Assembly: GCA_038496445.1 (NCBI GenBank)
Contig: JALMLS010000507.1
Location: 124,001-188,000, forward strand
DNA: 64,000 nucleotides
Direction of reading: 5' to 3'
DNA from: Trichosphaerium sp. ATCC 40318
Lineage: Eukaryota; Discosea; Flabellinia; Trichosidae
In this document: piece by piece, positions 1 to 11,611 of the stretch
Numbering within the stretch: position 1 is the first letter of the stretch
Layout of the letters: every line of letters starts with the position of its first letter
The notes under the pieces: generated by a model
Told to the model about the DNA's origin: nothing
The model's database searches: none
The model's input: the letters and a program-made list of their open reading frames with translations, nothing else
Program-made: the position numbers and the translations under genes

Positions 1-851
1 TTCTCGGAGTCTCGGAGGAAATATGGTACGTTAGCCGAGCTTGTCATGAGATCTTGAGCGGAGATGTTCTGGTTACTACACGAAGCTTTATATTAGCACA
101 AAAACTGCATACAAAGCAACTTGGAAATTTCAGTTAACAAAAACCAAAAAAAAACTTACCGAAGTAAATAATAATTGTTGGCAACTGTACAATCTGTAGT
201 AGTCTTATCTCCATTTAATATAAAGTCTACGTTTGAGGTTGAATAGCATCTTGTAGGAATATTCAGTACATCCTCCACAAGAGCCCTATAGAACGTTAGT
301 ACGTGCGTAGAGTAATATTGTTGTAATGTCCGAATATCGTCAGTTCATCACACGTGGAAATTTAGGTTTAGAAATTACAAAAAATCCTCAGGACGTACCT
401 TGTCATTATGTGCTCGTGTGTTCTGTACCTGTACGCTCCTAGTTCCAAGACATAATCAGGATCTATTTCAGGAACTTCATCGTTGCCTATTGGTCTTACA
501 CGGCCTCCAGGACGCGAAAGACCTTCAACTATCGCAATGGAATTTGGTCTGTAACGCCACTGTTCATAGTTGCCTGTAAGTAACCGCCACCCGGTATAGA
601 CACCTCCAGGTCCTGCTCCTACAACTAAAGTGTCATAGTAGCGCCTAAGCAAGGTAAATTTTAGGAAGATAGCTAAAACTCGAACGATTCACACGTGCTG
701 ATATCATTGTGTGGTGACGAGAATGGTAAAAATAAGCTGAAGTTGGCACAATTGTGGCCAACAGTTTCGTTTTGGACTCATACCTTGGGTAGTACCACCC
801 AGACACAAAGGTGAAGGCGAAGAAGAGTAAGAGAAGCTGTGGTTTAAACAT
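1..851 (-). CDS. Secreted FAD-dependent amine oxidase-like protein, 5' part (runs off the window)
   Basis: Four exons can be joined: 851-about 787 (start, signal peptide MFKPQLLLLFFAFTFVSG), about 645-399, about 338-160 and 75-1, continuing past the left edge. Exon 2 opens with a dinucleotide-binding fold (VVGAGPGGVYTGWRLL) and then VEGLSRPGGRV, the acidic residue plus GGRV pattern of flavin amine/amino-acid oxidases. Family members oxidise amines or amino acids, making peroxide; the signal peptide implies secretion or a vesicle lumen. Donors are GTATGA, GTACGT and GTAAGT. The acceptor before exon 3 has no obvious AG, so that junction is uncertain. The catalytic and C-terminal parts are outside the window, so the substrate cannot be judged. 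It is transcribed divergently from the gene at 1023 with about 170 bp between the two starts. Confidence 0.72.
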
Positions 852-1022
852 GTTGTTGATATTTTTATCCGTTGATATCACCTGCTTAACTGGTTTATCT
901 TAAAAATAGTTAAGGCAAAAAACGAAACTAGGCCAACAAACTAGCGCTCAGAAACTCATTTGTTTTAACTCAATTAACCTTGCAATCTTGTGCTGTGCTT
1001 CAAATAAACCCCACTTTGTGTC

Positions 1023-3257
1023 ATGAAGGCACAAACGGGTAGGCTGGTTTTATGCCTAATACTGTATATTCTGACATCAGCACGTGGCATTCTACTATTT
1101 GCCAATAGAACAGAGGAAACCGTACCTTTAAAATTCCAAGGTAACTCTGGCGCAGTAGAAGAAGACATTACTGGCGTTCTGGCTCTACGAGAAAGCGTAA
1201 CACCAGGTAATCAGTTGACGCTTTTTTGGCTATGTTGGCTCTTTGTTCCCTAACTTACAGATAATAGGATGTATTGTTGTAATGACTGAAGTACATATAT
1301 GCGACCAGTCTTCATCTGTTGATGCGATGATTATGGCGATTAACGAAGGCGCAGTTGGAATACTTGTAGTCGGTGGTAACTACGGTTGCTTTCCATACAC
1401 GCTATGCCAACGTACGTAGTAATATTTCTGGTTTCCTCACTTTCCTTTTTTAACTTTTAGGTTATAACCTCACTGTTTCGCTAGATGATACTACTATGGT
1501 GACAGTGCCTGTTGTAGAGATTGATAAATCCGTAGTTTCTTTTGAAGACTTTAAGAGTTTTATATCACGTGGAAGTATTAATATTACGATGATACAAGGT
1601 ACGAACCGTCAATTATGTTATAAAACCGCTAGTAGATAAAAAAAAAACCAGTTTAAACTAACCGTATTTATGACCGTTGTAGATACATCCAATAATCCTT
1701 GCAGGGCCTATTACCAATCAGCATTATTTGGAATTATACAAGGCGTCTTAATGATCGCAAATACTCTCAATATATGTCTTTGCTTATTACGGTACTAGCA
1801 ATGGAACAATTACTTTTTTTTATTTTTTAATACTATTTTGTTCATGAGCGTATTTTCATTAATTCGGAACTAAAATAAACATAAACCGTAAAATACGTTT
1901 ACAGAAAATACAATATTCGCGTTTATGTTTCGTAGTCTCGAGATTATCGGAACTCACGTGTTTTATTTTTGCCTGAACGAAAAAATACGTTTTCAGCTCG
2001 AAATTGTACATTTATTTGTGCTCTTAATTATCTTTGTAGGTTATTCCAGTTCATGATATTATACAATTACGATGGAGTATACCTTACAATTGCGAACGTA
2101 TGTATTGCAATAGAATTAGTAGCAAGTCTCGGTAGGTTTAAATTCGAAAAAAAAATTCTCCGTTCTGACAAAACAAACAAGTCAGGGCCGTTTTGATAGT
2201 TGATCTGTATGGCGGTAGAAATATCCTCCCCTACAATATATATGTTGCCCTCACAATAGGTATCGAAAGGTTTAAAGCCTCAATTGTCTAATTTTTTATT
2301 CAGGAGTTGTACCGTTGAATACAATTACAAACGTTTTAATTGTAATGTACTGGCATGAAGCGCTTATAAACAAAAGAGTTACAGTATCTCGGTTCATAAC
2401 AGTATTACGTGTACGCCTTCGAAGCATTTTTAGTTTCATAAAGATAAAAAAATATCACGTGATTTTCGTAACTTTTCTTTTAGCTCCCGTTTTTCTTTCT
2501 CTCTGGCTTACTGTTTTTAATGTGTATATTTGGTGTTATAGTTTATTTGACGCCTCTGAATAATGGTATTATTTAAACAACTATCACTCAAGTCCTTTTC
2601 AATGAAATAACTTTCTGTAGATATTGCTAACGTTCTCACTGGTGGTTTCATAATTATCGTTAACGTAGGTCTGTTAATATACCAATTCATTGTACTTTAC
2701 AGGGTATGAGATAGCTTTTATGACAAGTTTTCTTCTTAACTTTATTTTAAAGATATACCATCGTCTATATGACGCTGAATCAACAGGCAAAGCGTTTGAT
2801 GAAGATAAGAGGGCTTCAAAGTCTATAGCACGTGTAAGTACTATTAGAATATATCAGGCGTTGTTTGTTTTAATGTGGCCTTGTTTTTAGATCAAGCTGA
2901 GAATGATTGTTAATACAACTTTACTTATTGTGATAATACTATTGACGTTAACTCAAATACCTGATCGCCAAAATCCAAATATAGGCGTATGGTTACTCGC
3001 AGCATATCTGGTGGGTTATATTCTATTATCAACGTTTCAGGTTCGAAGTTTATTTTTAGTTTGTTCACATCACAAGTCACGTGTATTAAAACTACATGTA
3101 GGTTTATTCATTCGATCCAGCTTCTGCTAAAGAGAGAAAAAAGCGCAGTGGCACTGCAAAGCCTTCGAGACCTACATCAGTTACACAAGCTAATCGTAGT
3201 AGTAGTTTTATACAAACGACTGAAATGAAATCTGTCAAATCTGCCGTTGTAATATAA
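1023..3257 (+). CDS. PA-domain multi-pass membrane protein, receptor-like
   Basis: I join about nine exons. Exon 1 (1023-1206) gives a signal peptide (MKAQTGRLVLCLILYILTSA). Exons 2-3 encode a protease-associated-like domain: EGAVGILVVGG, then VPVVEIDKS. From about 1690 the exons encode roughly seven hydrophobic segments (for example SALFGIIQGVLMIANTL, NTITNVLIVMYW, VIFVTFLLAPVFLSLWL, TTLLIVIILLTL). The C-terminal tail is basic and Ser/Thr-rich and stops at 3257. The PA domain is a known extracellular protein-interaction module. I do not see the GxGD motif of signal-peptide-peptidase-like proteases, which also join PA to many helices, so I call it receptor-like and leave the function open. 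Several exons are only supported by keeping frame and hydrophobicity. Confidence 0.6.
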
Positions 3258-3585
3258 TCCCCCACATCACCAAGTGCTATTTAATTGTAAACTATAGAAA
3301 TAAATGGAAAAAGTGTTAGATAAACTTACACACGTGTACTAGACTTTAACAAAATATTACATGTGCAGCTCTTTTACACAAGACGTTATTTCTATGTACG
3401 CACATAAACTGTGAAGCTGTTCTACTTCTTGACAATGGCTGTTACACTTAGCACAAGGAGACTACAAAACGTAATTCTTATTCACTCTTAGAACTTGTGC
3501 ACAACGCATGCCATACACGTGTGTGCGGTACATGCAGGTATAACGTGTACACCACAACAACTGTCTATACAAGAACAACTTAACA

Positions 3586-5325
3586 ATGACTTACCTGATA
3601 CTAACAACAGCGCTATGTATAGCGCTCATTACAATGGTAAATGGCTACTGCGATCCCGTCCTCGATTGGCCTCAAGGTGGCTATCAATATGTGTACGGCG
3701 CACCGTGTAGTATTAACAGAGTACTCGTTTAATGCTAGATTTCTTAGAGTCTCCAAGAATTTCTCGTCCGATGAATGTTGTAGAGAACGATATTGTGATG
3801 AACCGAACAGTTTTTGGTACGCTACATCTTTCAGAGTTTATTAGAGCTTGTTTACTAATAGTTTAAAATGAAATAGGCTTCCGAATCTCAGCAAAGATCT
3901 TGTATTTGATTCCTCTGTTTATGCTCCTACACCTGAGTTACTTCTATCAGGAACAGGAAATCATGACAACGGCCGTACAATAACGCTATCAGGCACTCTC
4001 AAGAGGTACGAAAGAATCTTCAGATTCACGAGACTTTCAAGCTTTTTTTGACATGTTGCTCTTTACTTGTAGTCTCAATAACCCCAACGTCGTATTTCAT
4101 GCCCATATTCTCTTTCTTGATGTGAAGCCATGCGGTCAAGTCCAACATCCGTTTTCTTTGGTAAAACAGCTTCGTGATGAATGTACGTCTCGTGTAGCCT
4201 TGTCTTAATCCTTCTGATGCATTTACAAAGGCTACGACAAGAGTTTGAATCCTCAAGTAGATCCTACATGTACGTATGATTGCTAAAGTATGCTTAGCTT
4301 ACTCTATCAATAGGTTGGCTTTGTGCTTGTAACTTTGGAGGTAGTTCTTTAGGTGTTGTTTTTGTTTAAATTTTTGCAGGTTCTATCACTGCTGTCGCAC
4401 CTGCTGGAGGCCGACTACAAGATAATCCATGGTTCCCAGCTCTATTTTCAATTTCTCCAGTAGCCAACAAATGCGCTCAAGTACGTACAGTTCCCCAACA
4501 TGGACATAATGAACGTTCTTAGTTCGGATATGGTGCTGGCGGTAAAAGCAAAGCACTTTCGATGTCGACATGGTACGTTGCTTCCATTTCAAAGGATGTA
4601 CTATAACTGTTTCTTGCTTAGGTTAAATTGGTATGCTATTCGTAGAGCAGCAAATGGAAGTTTGCCGTACAGAGGAAACGGAGATATCAATATCGACTAT
4701 TGGCGCCATTTAGTTCCAACACCACCTCCAACCAAGCCACCAACAAAAGCGCCTACAACAAAACCTCCTACAACGAAACCTCCAACTACAGTCACACCTA
4801 CCACCGACCCTCCAACAACCAAACCTCCTACCACAGTCACGCCTACCACTGACCCTCCAACAACCAGGTCACCAACGTACCCTCCAACTACCAAACCTCC
4901 AACTACAATGGCACCAACATGTACGTTCAATAAGGGTGTTTCATCTGAATTAATATTAATTATTTAGTGCCTCCGATTTGTCAAACTGATCCTCCTCAAT
5001 CAACGTATCGTCCTCCAGGAAGAATTTGTATTAAACCGAAATACGACTCTACGACTGATAAATGCTCGTAAGCAAAAACAAACAATTTGTTTTCTTCCTT
5101 TTTTCTTACGTTTTTTAAAGGTGTTTGACTTATGAATGTAAGACACATTCAGGAGATATTGATCACGCTTGCGAATCAAGGTAATTGATTTTATTTACAT
5201 TTTATTATTAAACTATGATAAATAACTGACTTGTTTGTAGTGCATGGCATTGTGTACAATTTACATATTGGCCAAAAGTATTACATCTTTCCTACCATGG
5301 AAAGCATTGTTCATGTTACTTTTAA
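3586..5325 (+). CDS. Secreted modular protein with Pro/Thr linker and Cys-rich C-terminal domain
   Basis: The start at 3586 gives a signal peptide (MTYLILTTALCIALITMVNG) followed by a cysteine-containing domain spread over many exons (about 3586-4700; ends in YRGNGDINIDYW). Then comes a linker of repeated PPTTK / PPTTV units (about 4715-4920), and last a domain with closely spaced Cys (CLTYEC, HCSCYF) in exons at about 4968, 5121 and 5240. Pro/Thr linkers of this kind join catalytic and binding modules in secreted glycoside hydrolases and related enzymes, and are usually O-glycosylated. I do not recognise the first domain as a specific enzyme, so a carbohydrate-active role is only a guess. 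The second junction (about 3690-3715) is unclear: the frame shifts within some 30 nt, too short for a normal intron here. The gene is convergent with the gene at 5671. Confidence 0.6.
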
Positions 5326-5670
5326 TTGTTTGTTTTAAGTATCGTCGGAAGAGCGCAACATACCCTTCTTGACTACGTTATTTGTAACTCAAAATAAACT
5401 TGAATTACAACTTGACTAAGTGTGATAATGTTCGAAACAAAAAACTGACAATAGTTTGTCCTTCAGCAAGTTTTGTTTGCCACTAATCCTGGTTCAAATC
5501 TCACATACTTAAGTTCGCCAATGATATACCTTAGCAAGTACATTAATAAAATACACAAGCCAAGACCACTTCCTAACAATCTCCGGCTTCAAAAAACCAT
5601 TCTAATCAGCGGAACAAGAAATTAAATGCTACGGTTTAATTATATAATATTTATTTAGGAAAAGGTGTTT

Positions 5671-6414
5671 CTAAAACAAAGGTTTGGAGCACTCTCTGAT
5701 GCACTTGCGGAAAGCTTTGAGACATCCTCTCATATTTGACTTTGCACATTCTGAAACCACATCTTCGCATTCTTTGCACTGAGATACTTTGCCATCTGAG
5801 TTCTTTGATTGCTTACGTTGGCGTCTTCCTTTACGTTGACCCATTTTACGTTCACTACGTTCACCATTGGTGTCTTCATTGCGACTGCCCATTGGACGTT
5901 CTTTATCCTCATCATCTTCACTTTTACGCCCACCCATAGGACGTTCTTTGTTCTCACCTGCTCTGTTACGTCTACCGCGGTTACCTCTACGATTTCTCAT
6001 TGGTTTTTCTTCACTTTCTTCTTTATCGGCTTCAGCGTTGGTCATAGAGTCCATAGAGTACTCACCATCTTCTTCTTCGTTCTCACCTTTCATTTGTTTA
6101 CCCTTACGACCGCCCATTGGACGTTCTTTTTCTTCACCATCACCTTTGCGGTCACCCATACGGCGTTCTTTTTGTTCACCATCATTATCTTCCATAGGAT
6201 TGCGATTGCGTCGTGGGTACTTTCTACCTTGTTTGCGTTGTCTACGGTTTTGATACGATTCATCAGCAAAACACTAATCATACGATGAGTTGAAGTAGAC
6301 AGCAAGAAGCAAAGTACAAAACACTCTACTCCGACAGTAGAATTTCAAAATACGCACGTATGTAATAGCCAGCACTACAATGAGTAATATTAGAGTTCGT
6401 GAAGTTAAAGACAT
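5671..6414 (-). CDS. Secreted low-complexity protein with repeated ERPMGGRK peptides and a six-Cys tail
   Basis: Two exons: 6414-6358 (MSLTSRTLILLIVVLAIT, signal peptide) and 6273-5671, joined in phase 0 at a GTGCGT donor and a TTAG acceptor. The mature protein is very hydrophilic and charged. A short unit recurs six times with variation (ERRMGDRKG, ERPMGGRKG, EKPMRNRRG, ERPMGGRKS, ERPMGSRNE, ERKMGQRKG), each with paired basic residues. The last 35 residues hold six cysteines in the order Cx2Cx6Cx7Cx6Cx3C, probably a small disulfide domain. The layout (signal peptide, repeated peptide with basic pairs, Cys-rich end) resembles either a polypeptide precursor cut at basic sites or a charged matrix protein. 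No family is recognised. Large open frames on the opposite strand are shadows of this repeat. Confidence 0.7.
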
Positions 6415-7894
6415 CGTTGAGGTGTCTCTTTGGTGTGATTTTCGATTTATTAGTAATTTATATCAAAACCCGCAGTTTTCGGACTGTTGGCCGACAAATA
6501 ACTAGCGCTACTAGTTAAAACGGCTTTAAGTTCCTAAAATAATATCTCTCCTGGTTGTATGGTTGTAAGTTGTATTGGATAGTGCAATCATTGGCCTTCG
6601 TGGTAAACAACTGAAAAAAAGGAAATTTCCATTCCTAATTTGGCAAGCCACAAGATAGAAATGGAAATACATGAGAACTTTTTGCTAAGTAGTTGAAAAC
6701 CAAAAAAAAATTCGTTGTGGTTCACAAATGTTCGCTAGCAACTTCATATTACGGCTACAAGTAGACACAGTACTGTTAAATGTACTACAAATATACTAGT
6801 AACCAAAAACTATCACATGGCTGTAAATTCGTAAAAAACTGAAAAACGTGCTTTTTTTGATAATTTTCAATCGAATGGTAAACAGTTTCTGAAAGCCAAA
6901 GTCACTTTTCAATGGCGTCTTACTATACACACAGTATCTTACATTGTGTCACGAAACTCCTGGGTTCAACTACAGATTTCAACATAAAATATGGCAGACC
7001 GCAACCGCCTGTTTCTAAGGCAACGGAAATACATTTCCCTATATCCAGAAAGGGTGGTACCAAAGTTTCAAAACAGGCCTTGCTGGTCTACCCAATCTGA
7101 ACACGAAACAAAATAAAAACGTTTTTGGTAAGATACAAATACGCACCAAACTTTAGGACATGCGAGTCTATGCGTAGAAAAGAACAATAAGAAGAACTTA
7201 CCTCGTTTATTCCAATTAGTCGTATCCACAGCACTCAAATATGTATATTAAATCCACTACAACCTATTTAGTACTATAGTGACCTGCAAGAGTAAACAAG
7301 TGGTAGTGGTTCACGAAAAGTACGTTTTACAGTTTTTTAGCGCAACAATTGTCAACAAAGTTCTTGAATTAATTTCGCAGTTAGGTGCAATTATTGTACA
7401 CTCTAAGTTCGCTCAATGTGTTCTAAACGTATTATACATGCAGGCTATACTTATCAACTACTTAGCAAAAAGTTCTCATCTTAAAAAACTACCAACTACT
7501 TGGATCCTTTGATATCAAAGGGAACCATTGTGTTTGTACAACCTGACTAAAGTAATACACTATTTAAAACCCGCAGCCGGCGGCACAATTCGCAAAGATT
7601 AAATTCCGTTGGTTCCTCGTTGAAACTTATATCTGGCAAATTATGTAAGCGGACATAACAACACTGAGCCTTATTTATTAATTAACTTTCCGGCACGGGA
7701 TGTTTTCTTTTAAAAAACTTTATTTTGCGAACGTGTTTTGTATTGTAAATAAACCACACGCTCGCTCTGCGCTAGTATCTGTCAGGGACAGACGTGTTCC
7801 TCTCCTCCCAGATTGTCTTCGCTGTCCTCGATTGGTACAGTCTGATCTAATGTTTATGGAGTGTAGCCCCTAATCTGATAATGCATACAGAACC
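6415..7894. other. Intergenic stretch without a recognised gene
   Basis: Between the repeat protein and the 3' end of the GMC oxidoreductase. The open frames here (for example 6912-7100 and 7279-7512, +) are short, match no family I know and cannot be joined into a longer spliced frame. No RNA gene was recognised. It is A+T-rich with homopolymer runs. Confidence 0.5.
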
Positions 7895-10100
7895 TTACAT
7901 TTTAGATTTTTGTCTTCTACAATTAATAATTTCTCTAGCACATTTCTCGCCGACCAAAACAGCAGCGGCATTTGTGTTAGCATTTACTATATCCTCGTTA
8001 AAATGATAATAAAATATTAGGTTGTACCGATGGTAGGCAAAACAGAACAATCCGCAACCCTCAGATTCATTATTCCTTTCACTTTGAACTTTGAATCCAC
8101 TACACTGTAGCTATCTGATGTTACACCCATCTTACATGTACCAACCTTGAAAAATAAAAATAAGTATGAACACGTTATACAAAACAGTCGTTGACAACCA
8201 CGTGAGTGATTGAATCTTGCTTGTTATAAAATTCAATGTTGAACAAAAGCTACGTACAGGATGATAGAGAGTATCGACATGCTCTTTAACCCATGCTTTG
8301 AGCGTATTGTTTTTGACATCAATACCTGGTTTAATTTCTTTATCTACCAAATCCTTCCACACTTCGTTTTTCATAATCTTTCTGGTGCGTTTAATAGCTA
8401 GACAACAAAAAACACGTGTTATATTGGAAAAAAAATATTACGCTACCTTCCACTAACACATCAATATCTTCTTCACAAGTGAGAATTCTCGGATTAATCA
8501 AAGGGTGTTCCATGGGATTATTACTATTCAGTTTTATCCAACCAGTACTCTTTGGACAAAGATGTGTGACTGTCACAAAAAATCATGAATAAATCATTTA
8601 AAAGTAAATAGTTTCTGGTACCAACAATTGTGAATCCGCTTTTCCCTTTTTCCGTTTGAAACAGTTCCTCTCCACTTTATTCGAAAGTAAGTAAACCATA
8701 GGTGAGTGTTTTCAAAGACGGTGCCTTAGGAGGTTTGTTTGCAAGAGCTGTATATTCGGTTCTTTCACGTTTCCACCACATTTCAAGAATGCATTTACTT
8801 CAACGTGATTACAATACTTTGATCTATCCAGATACTCCTTTGTTGTGTATGCACAAGGCACCCAAACGTGATCCTATAATTACAATAAGAGCTTTTCACA
8901 ACAAACCTGAAAAGCCAGGTTGGTGTTCTTAATTCTAAGTTCCATTGAACGAGATGTACTTGAAGGTTTTGACCAACGCCAGGTAAGTCAACTAAGCATT
9001 CGATTTTATGTTCAGATAAATGATCATTAGGTCCAATACCACTTAGCATAAGCAACTGTGGTGAGTTTACAGAGCCTACAATTGTTACTTTGAACTTTTC
9101 TTGTTGACAAATGTTTATCGTACCTGCACTTACAATGGCTTCGTTCTCAACTCCAACAATGTACTTTCTGCCGTTTTTGTTTATTTGAACTCCAGTTACT
9201 CTACCTTTCTTGTTTATAATAAGCTTCTCTGCCATTGCGTTGTCAATAATTTTTAAGTTTGGAAGGTTGTTAACTGCTTTTTCGCTCAAGTATCCGTCAG
9301 CACTTGAGCATCTCTTGTATCCAGGCAGCATATTAACTTGTAGATATGATACGCCTTCTTTAGGATTTTCATTATAGTAGTGATTATAAGGTATACCCTC
9401 ACGTGTACAAGCTGAAACAAACAAGCTTGAAAACGATAAGAATATGTTGAGATTTTCCAGAAGAAAACGTACTGTCCTGGTTCACTGACACGGTCAAGAG
9501 GGAGTTGACATACTGCCATACCTGGTTTATCGACACAAGTGTTGTGCGATACCTCCATTGTTTCAAAATCACGAGTACATTCACGTGAGGTCCATCCCTT
9601 GATGCCTGTACATCAACAAGTTTACAAACAACTGCGAAAAAAACCGTTTCGTACCAGCACGTGTCCACGCGTCAAAATTATGTTTTGGCGGTCTTACCCA
9701 CGCTAAACCATTAATTGCCCCTGTACCACCTAAAATCTTGCCTCTAGGCCAGTTTATACGCCTAAACACGTGATTTAGACAAATCGTTATTCGAAACAAT
9801 ACTTACCTATTACTAGCGCATTCTTGAGGTTCTGTATTGTAGTCCCAGTCGTACACACTTCATAAGAGTCAAAACTATTTTGTGACAACTCTTTGAGGGA
9901 TACCTGTGAAATGCTTCGCCGTATTTCATTGGATTAACAATTGTTGAGTCATTCCTTGCTTTGGCGGAAAGGTGCGACGGCCCTGCTTCAATAAGTACAA
10001 CTGTAGCGCCATAATCGGCAAGCCTTCGAGCTACAACGCAGCCACTGCTCCCTCCACCTACTATGACATACTGCGATGTACAAATCGTTGGTACTTCCAT
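7895..10100 (-). CDS. GMC-family FAD oxidoreductase (choline dehydrogenase/alcohol oxidase type)
   Basis: Spliced from at least ten exons starting at 10100. The N-terminus has the FAD-binding motif VIVGGGSSGCVVARRLAD and then VLIEAG. GMC signature 1 is present (RGKILGGTGAINGL, about 9700-9750). Signature 2 appears once a 48-nt intron is removed: SAG joins SVNSPQLLMLSGIG. Another intron splits the NLQ-DH motif, which is intact after splicing. The C-terminal exons give LYHPVGTCKMG, with the family's active-site histidine, then VVDSKFKVKGI, NTNAAAVLVGEKCA and a stop at 7895. Enzymes of this family oxidise alcohols, choline, sugars or related substrates; substrate choice cannot be read here. There is no clear signal peptide at the chosen start, so the protein is probably cytosolic or in an organelle. 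It is divergent from the MORN gene. Confidence 0.88.
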
Positions 10101-10510
10101 GTTCTGTTAAAGTATTAACTGGTATTGATGCTCGCTTAACTACTTCCTTAACACTCACTTGTATGCGAAAAATGGACAATGCAGCAGCATAGTTTATGAC
10201 TCACAATAAGTTCCTTTTATCTATCAACGGCATTATTATGACTCTTGACTGCGCAGATAGTCAGCTAACAAAACGTCAATTCATTTATAGACATTAGAGG
10301 ACATGTAGCTTAAATGTAAAACACAGTCAGCTGGATGTGCATGTACCAGACAGGTAAGTGGTTCAACAAAGAGCCAGGCCCAAGGACCTGGAGGCAACTA
10401 AGTTGCCTGCTGTAAGTCAGACTCCGAATGGAGCTCCTTCACACGACCAAAATGGACTTGACCACGAACAGAATAGAACACACATACCAATTAGCTACAA
10501 ACAACACAAA

Positions 10511-11457
10511 ATGACAACCAAGCACATCAAGGTATCGTTATTTAGTACCAATTGTAGGATTATAACAAAAAATAGCCACAATACAAAGAAGCAAATAGAG
10601 CGAATCTATTAACCCTGCCTAAGGAGTTACGCCAAGAAATAATAAAATTAGAACATACAGCTTATATAAAATGGCCATTATTATCCAAACAAACAGCAAA
10701 AACCCGATTCGATGAGCGATTAAGTAAGCATGGAGAATGGTTTAAGTTTTTTAACTCAGGTTCAAAGTCATGCCAACAGGAATGGCGTAATGGTAAAAAA
10801 CATGGTGTATTCAAGACTTGGCATGTTGATACAGGGAAACTAAAGGAGCTCAAATACTTTGAAAATGATTTATGTGAAGGAGAGTGTAAGTATTGGCGTG
10901 AAAATGGTTTATTAATGCAACAGTTTACTTGTATTAATGGTGTTCGTCAAGGGGAGTATAAGAGTTGGTGGTATAATGGTTATCAGCATAGACATTTTTT
11001 TTATGTTAATGATCTTGTTGAAGGACTTAGTAAGCAATGGAGTGCAACTGGTGCATTAATTGAAGAAGGTCATTATATAAAAGATAAAAAAGATGGTATT
11101 TTTAGGGCGTGGGGAAGAAATGGTAACTTAGTTCTGCAATGTTTTTATGTACAAGGTAAACTAGGTGGAGAGTATAAGTGTTGGTGGACAAATGGTCAAC
11201 TATGTGAGCACTACTTTTGCAATAATGGGAGGATTGAGGGTGACTATAAAGAATGGTACGAAAATGGAAGGATGAAGGTTCAGTCATCTTTGTCTTGTGC
11301 TAGATACCAAGGAGAACACAAGGAATGGTATGATAACGGGCAACTATCAAAGAAGTGTTTCTATGTTGATGGTAAACTTTCCGGTGAATACAAAAGCTGG
11401 AATTGGGACGGAGAGTTGAAAAATATCTGGTTTTACAAAGACGGAAAAAAAATATGA
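10511..11457 (+). CDS. MORN-variant (YwqK-like) repeat protein with F-box-like N-terminus, giant-virus type
   Basis: Exon 1 (10511-10531) joins exon 2 (10576-11457) in phase 0 across a 44-nt intron, giving 300 residues; an in-frame ATG at 10358 is an alternative start. After residue 15 a leader LLTLPKELRQEIIKLE resembles the F-box-like start seen on many giant-virus MORN proteins. The rest is about nine repeats of roughly 23 residues with the core GEYKSWWYNGQ / FYVNGKL. Such repeats are common in Marseilleviridae and Mimiviridae and in bacterial YwqK proteins; they form beta-hairpins and may bind partners or membranes. Exon 2 runs 882 nt without an intron, unlike its neighbours, which supports acquisition from a large DNA virus. 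The target is unknown; an F-box would suggest ubiquitin-ligase recruitment, but the leader match is weak. Confidence 0.82.
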
Positions 11458-11611
11458 GAAATGTAAGATTGGTAAATCTGTACAGCAACAAGATAAGCGC
11501 CAACGACCATATCCTGTAATAAAAGCATTAAATAACATTACTATTTTGAATTCAGTCAGGTATTATGAGTTGTTCTGTTATGGAATGGATGAACGACTCT
11601 CGTTCATTTAT

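Noticed and set aside
4697-4930. Gly/Val-rich minus-strand ORF
   Set aside because: It is the antisense of the Pro/Thr linker repeats.
5461-5520. Possible tRNA (GGTTCAAATC T-loop-like string)
   Set aside because: No matching acceptor stem, D-arm or anticodon arm could be folded around it. No other tRNA or rRNA was recognised in the window.
5809-6288. Large plus-strand ORF rich in Phe and Thr
   Set aside because: It is antisense to the repeat protein, whose signal peptide, splice sites and Cys-rich end support the minus strand.
9075-9122. A 16-residue insertion within GMC signature 2
   Set aside because: The segment starts GTACGA and ends TTGTAG, and removing it restores the family signature exactly; it is an intron that happens to be open.
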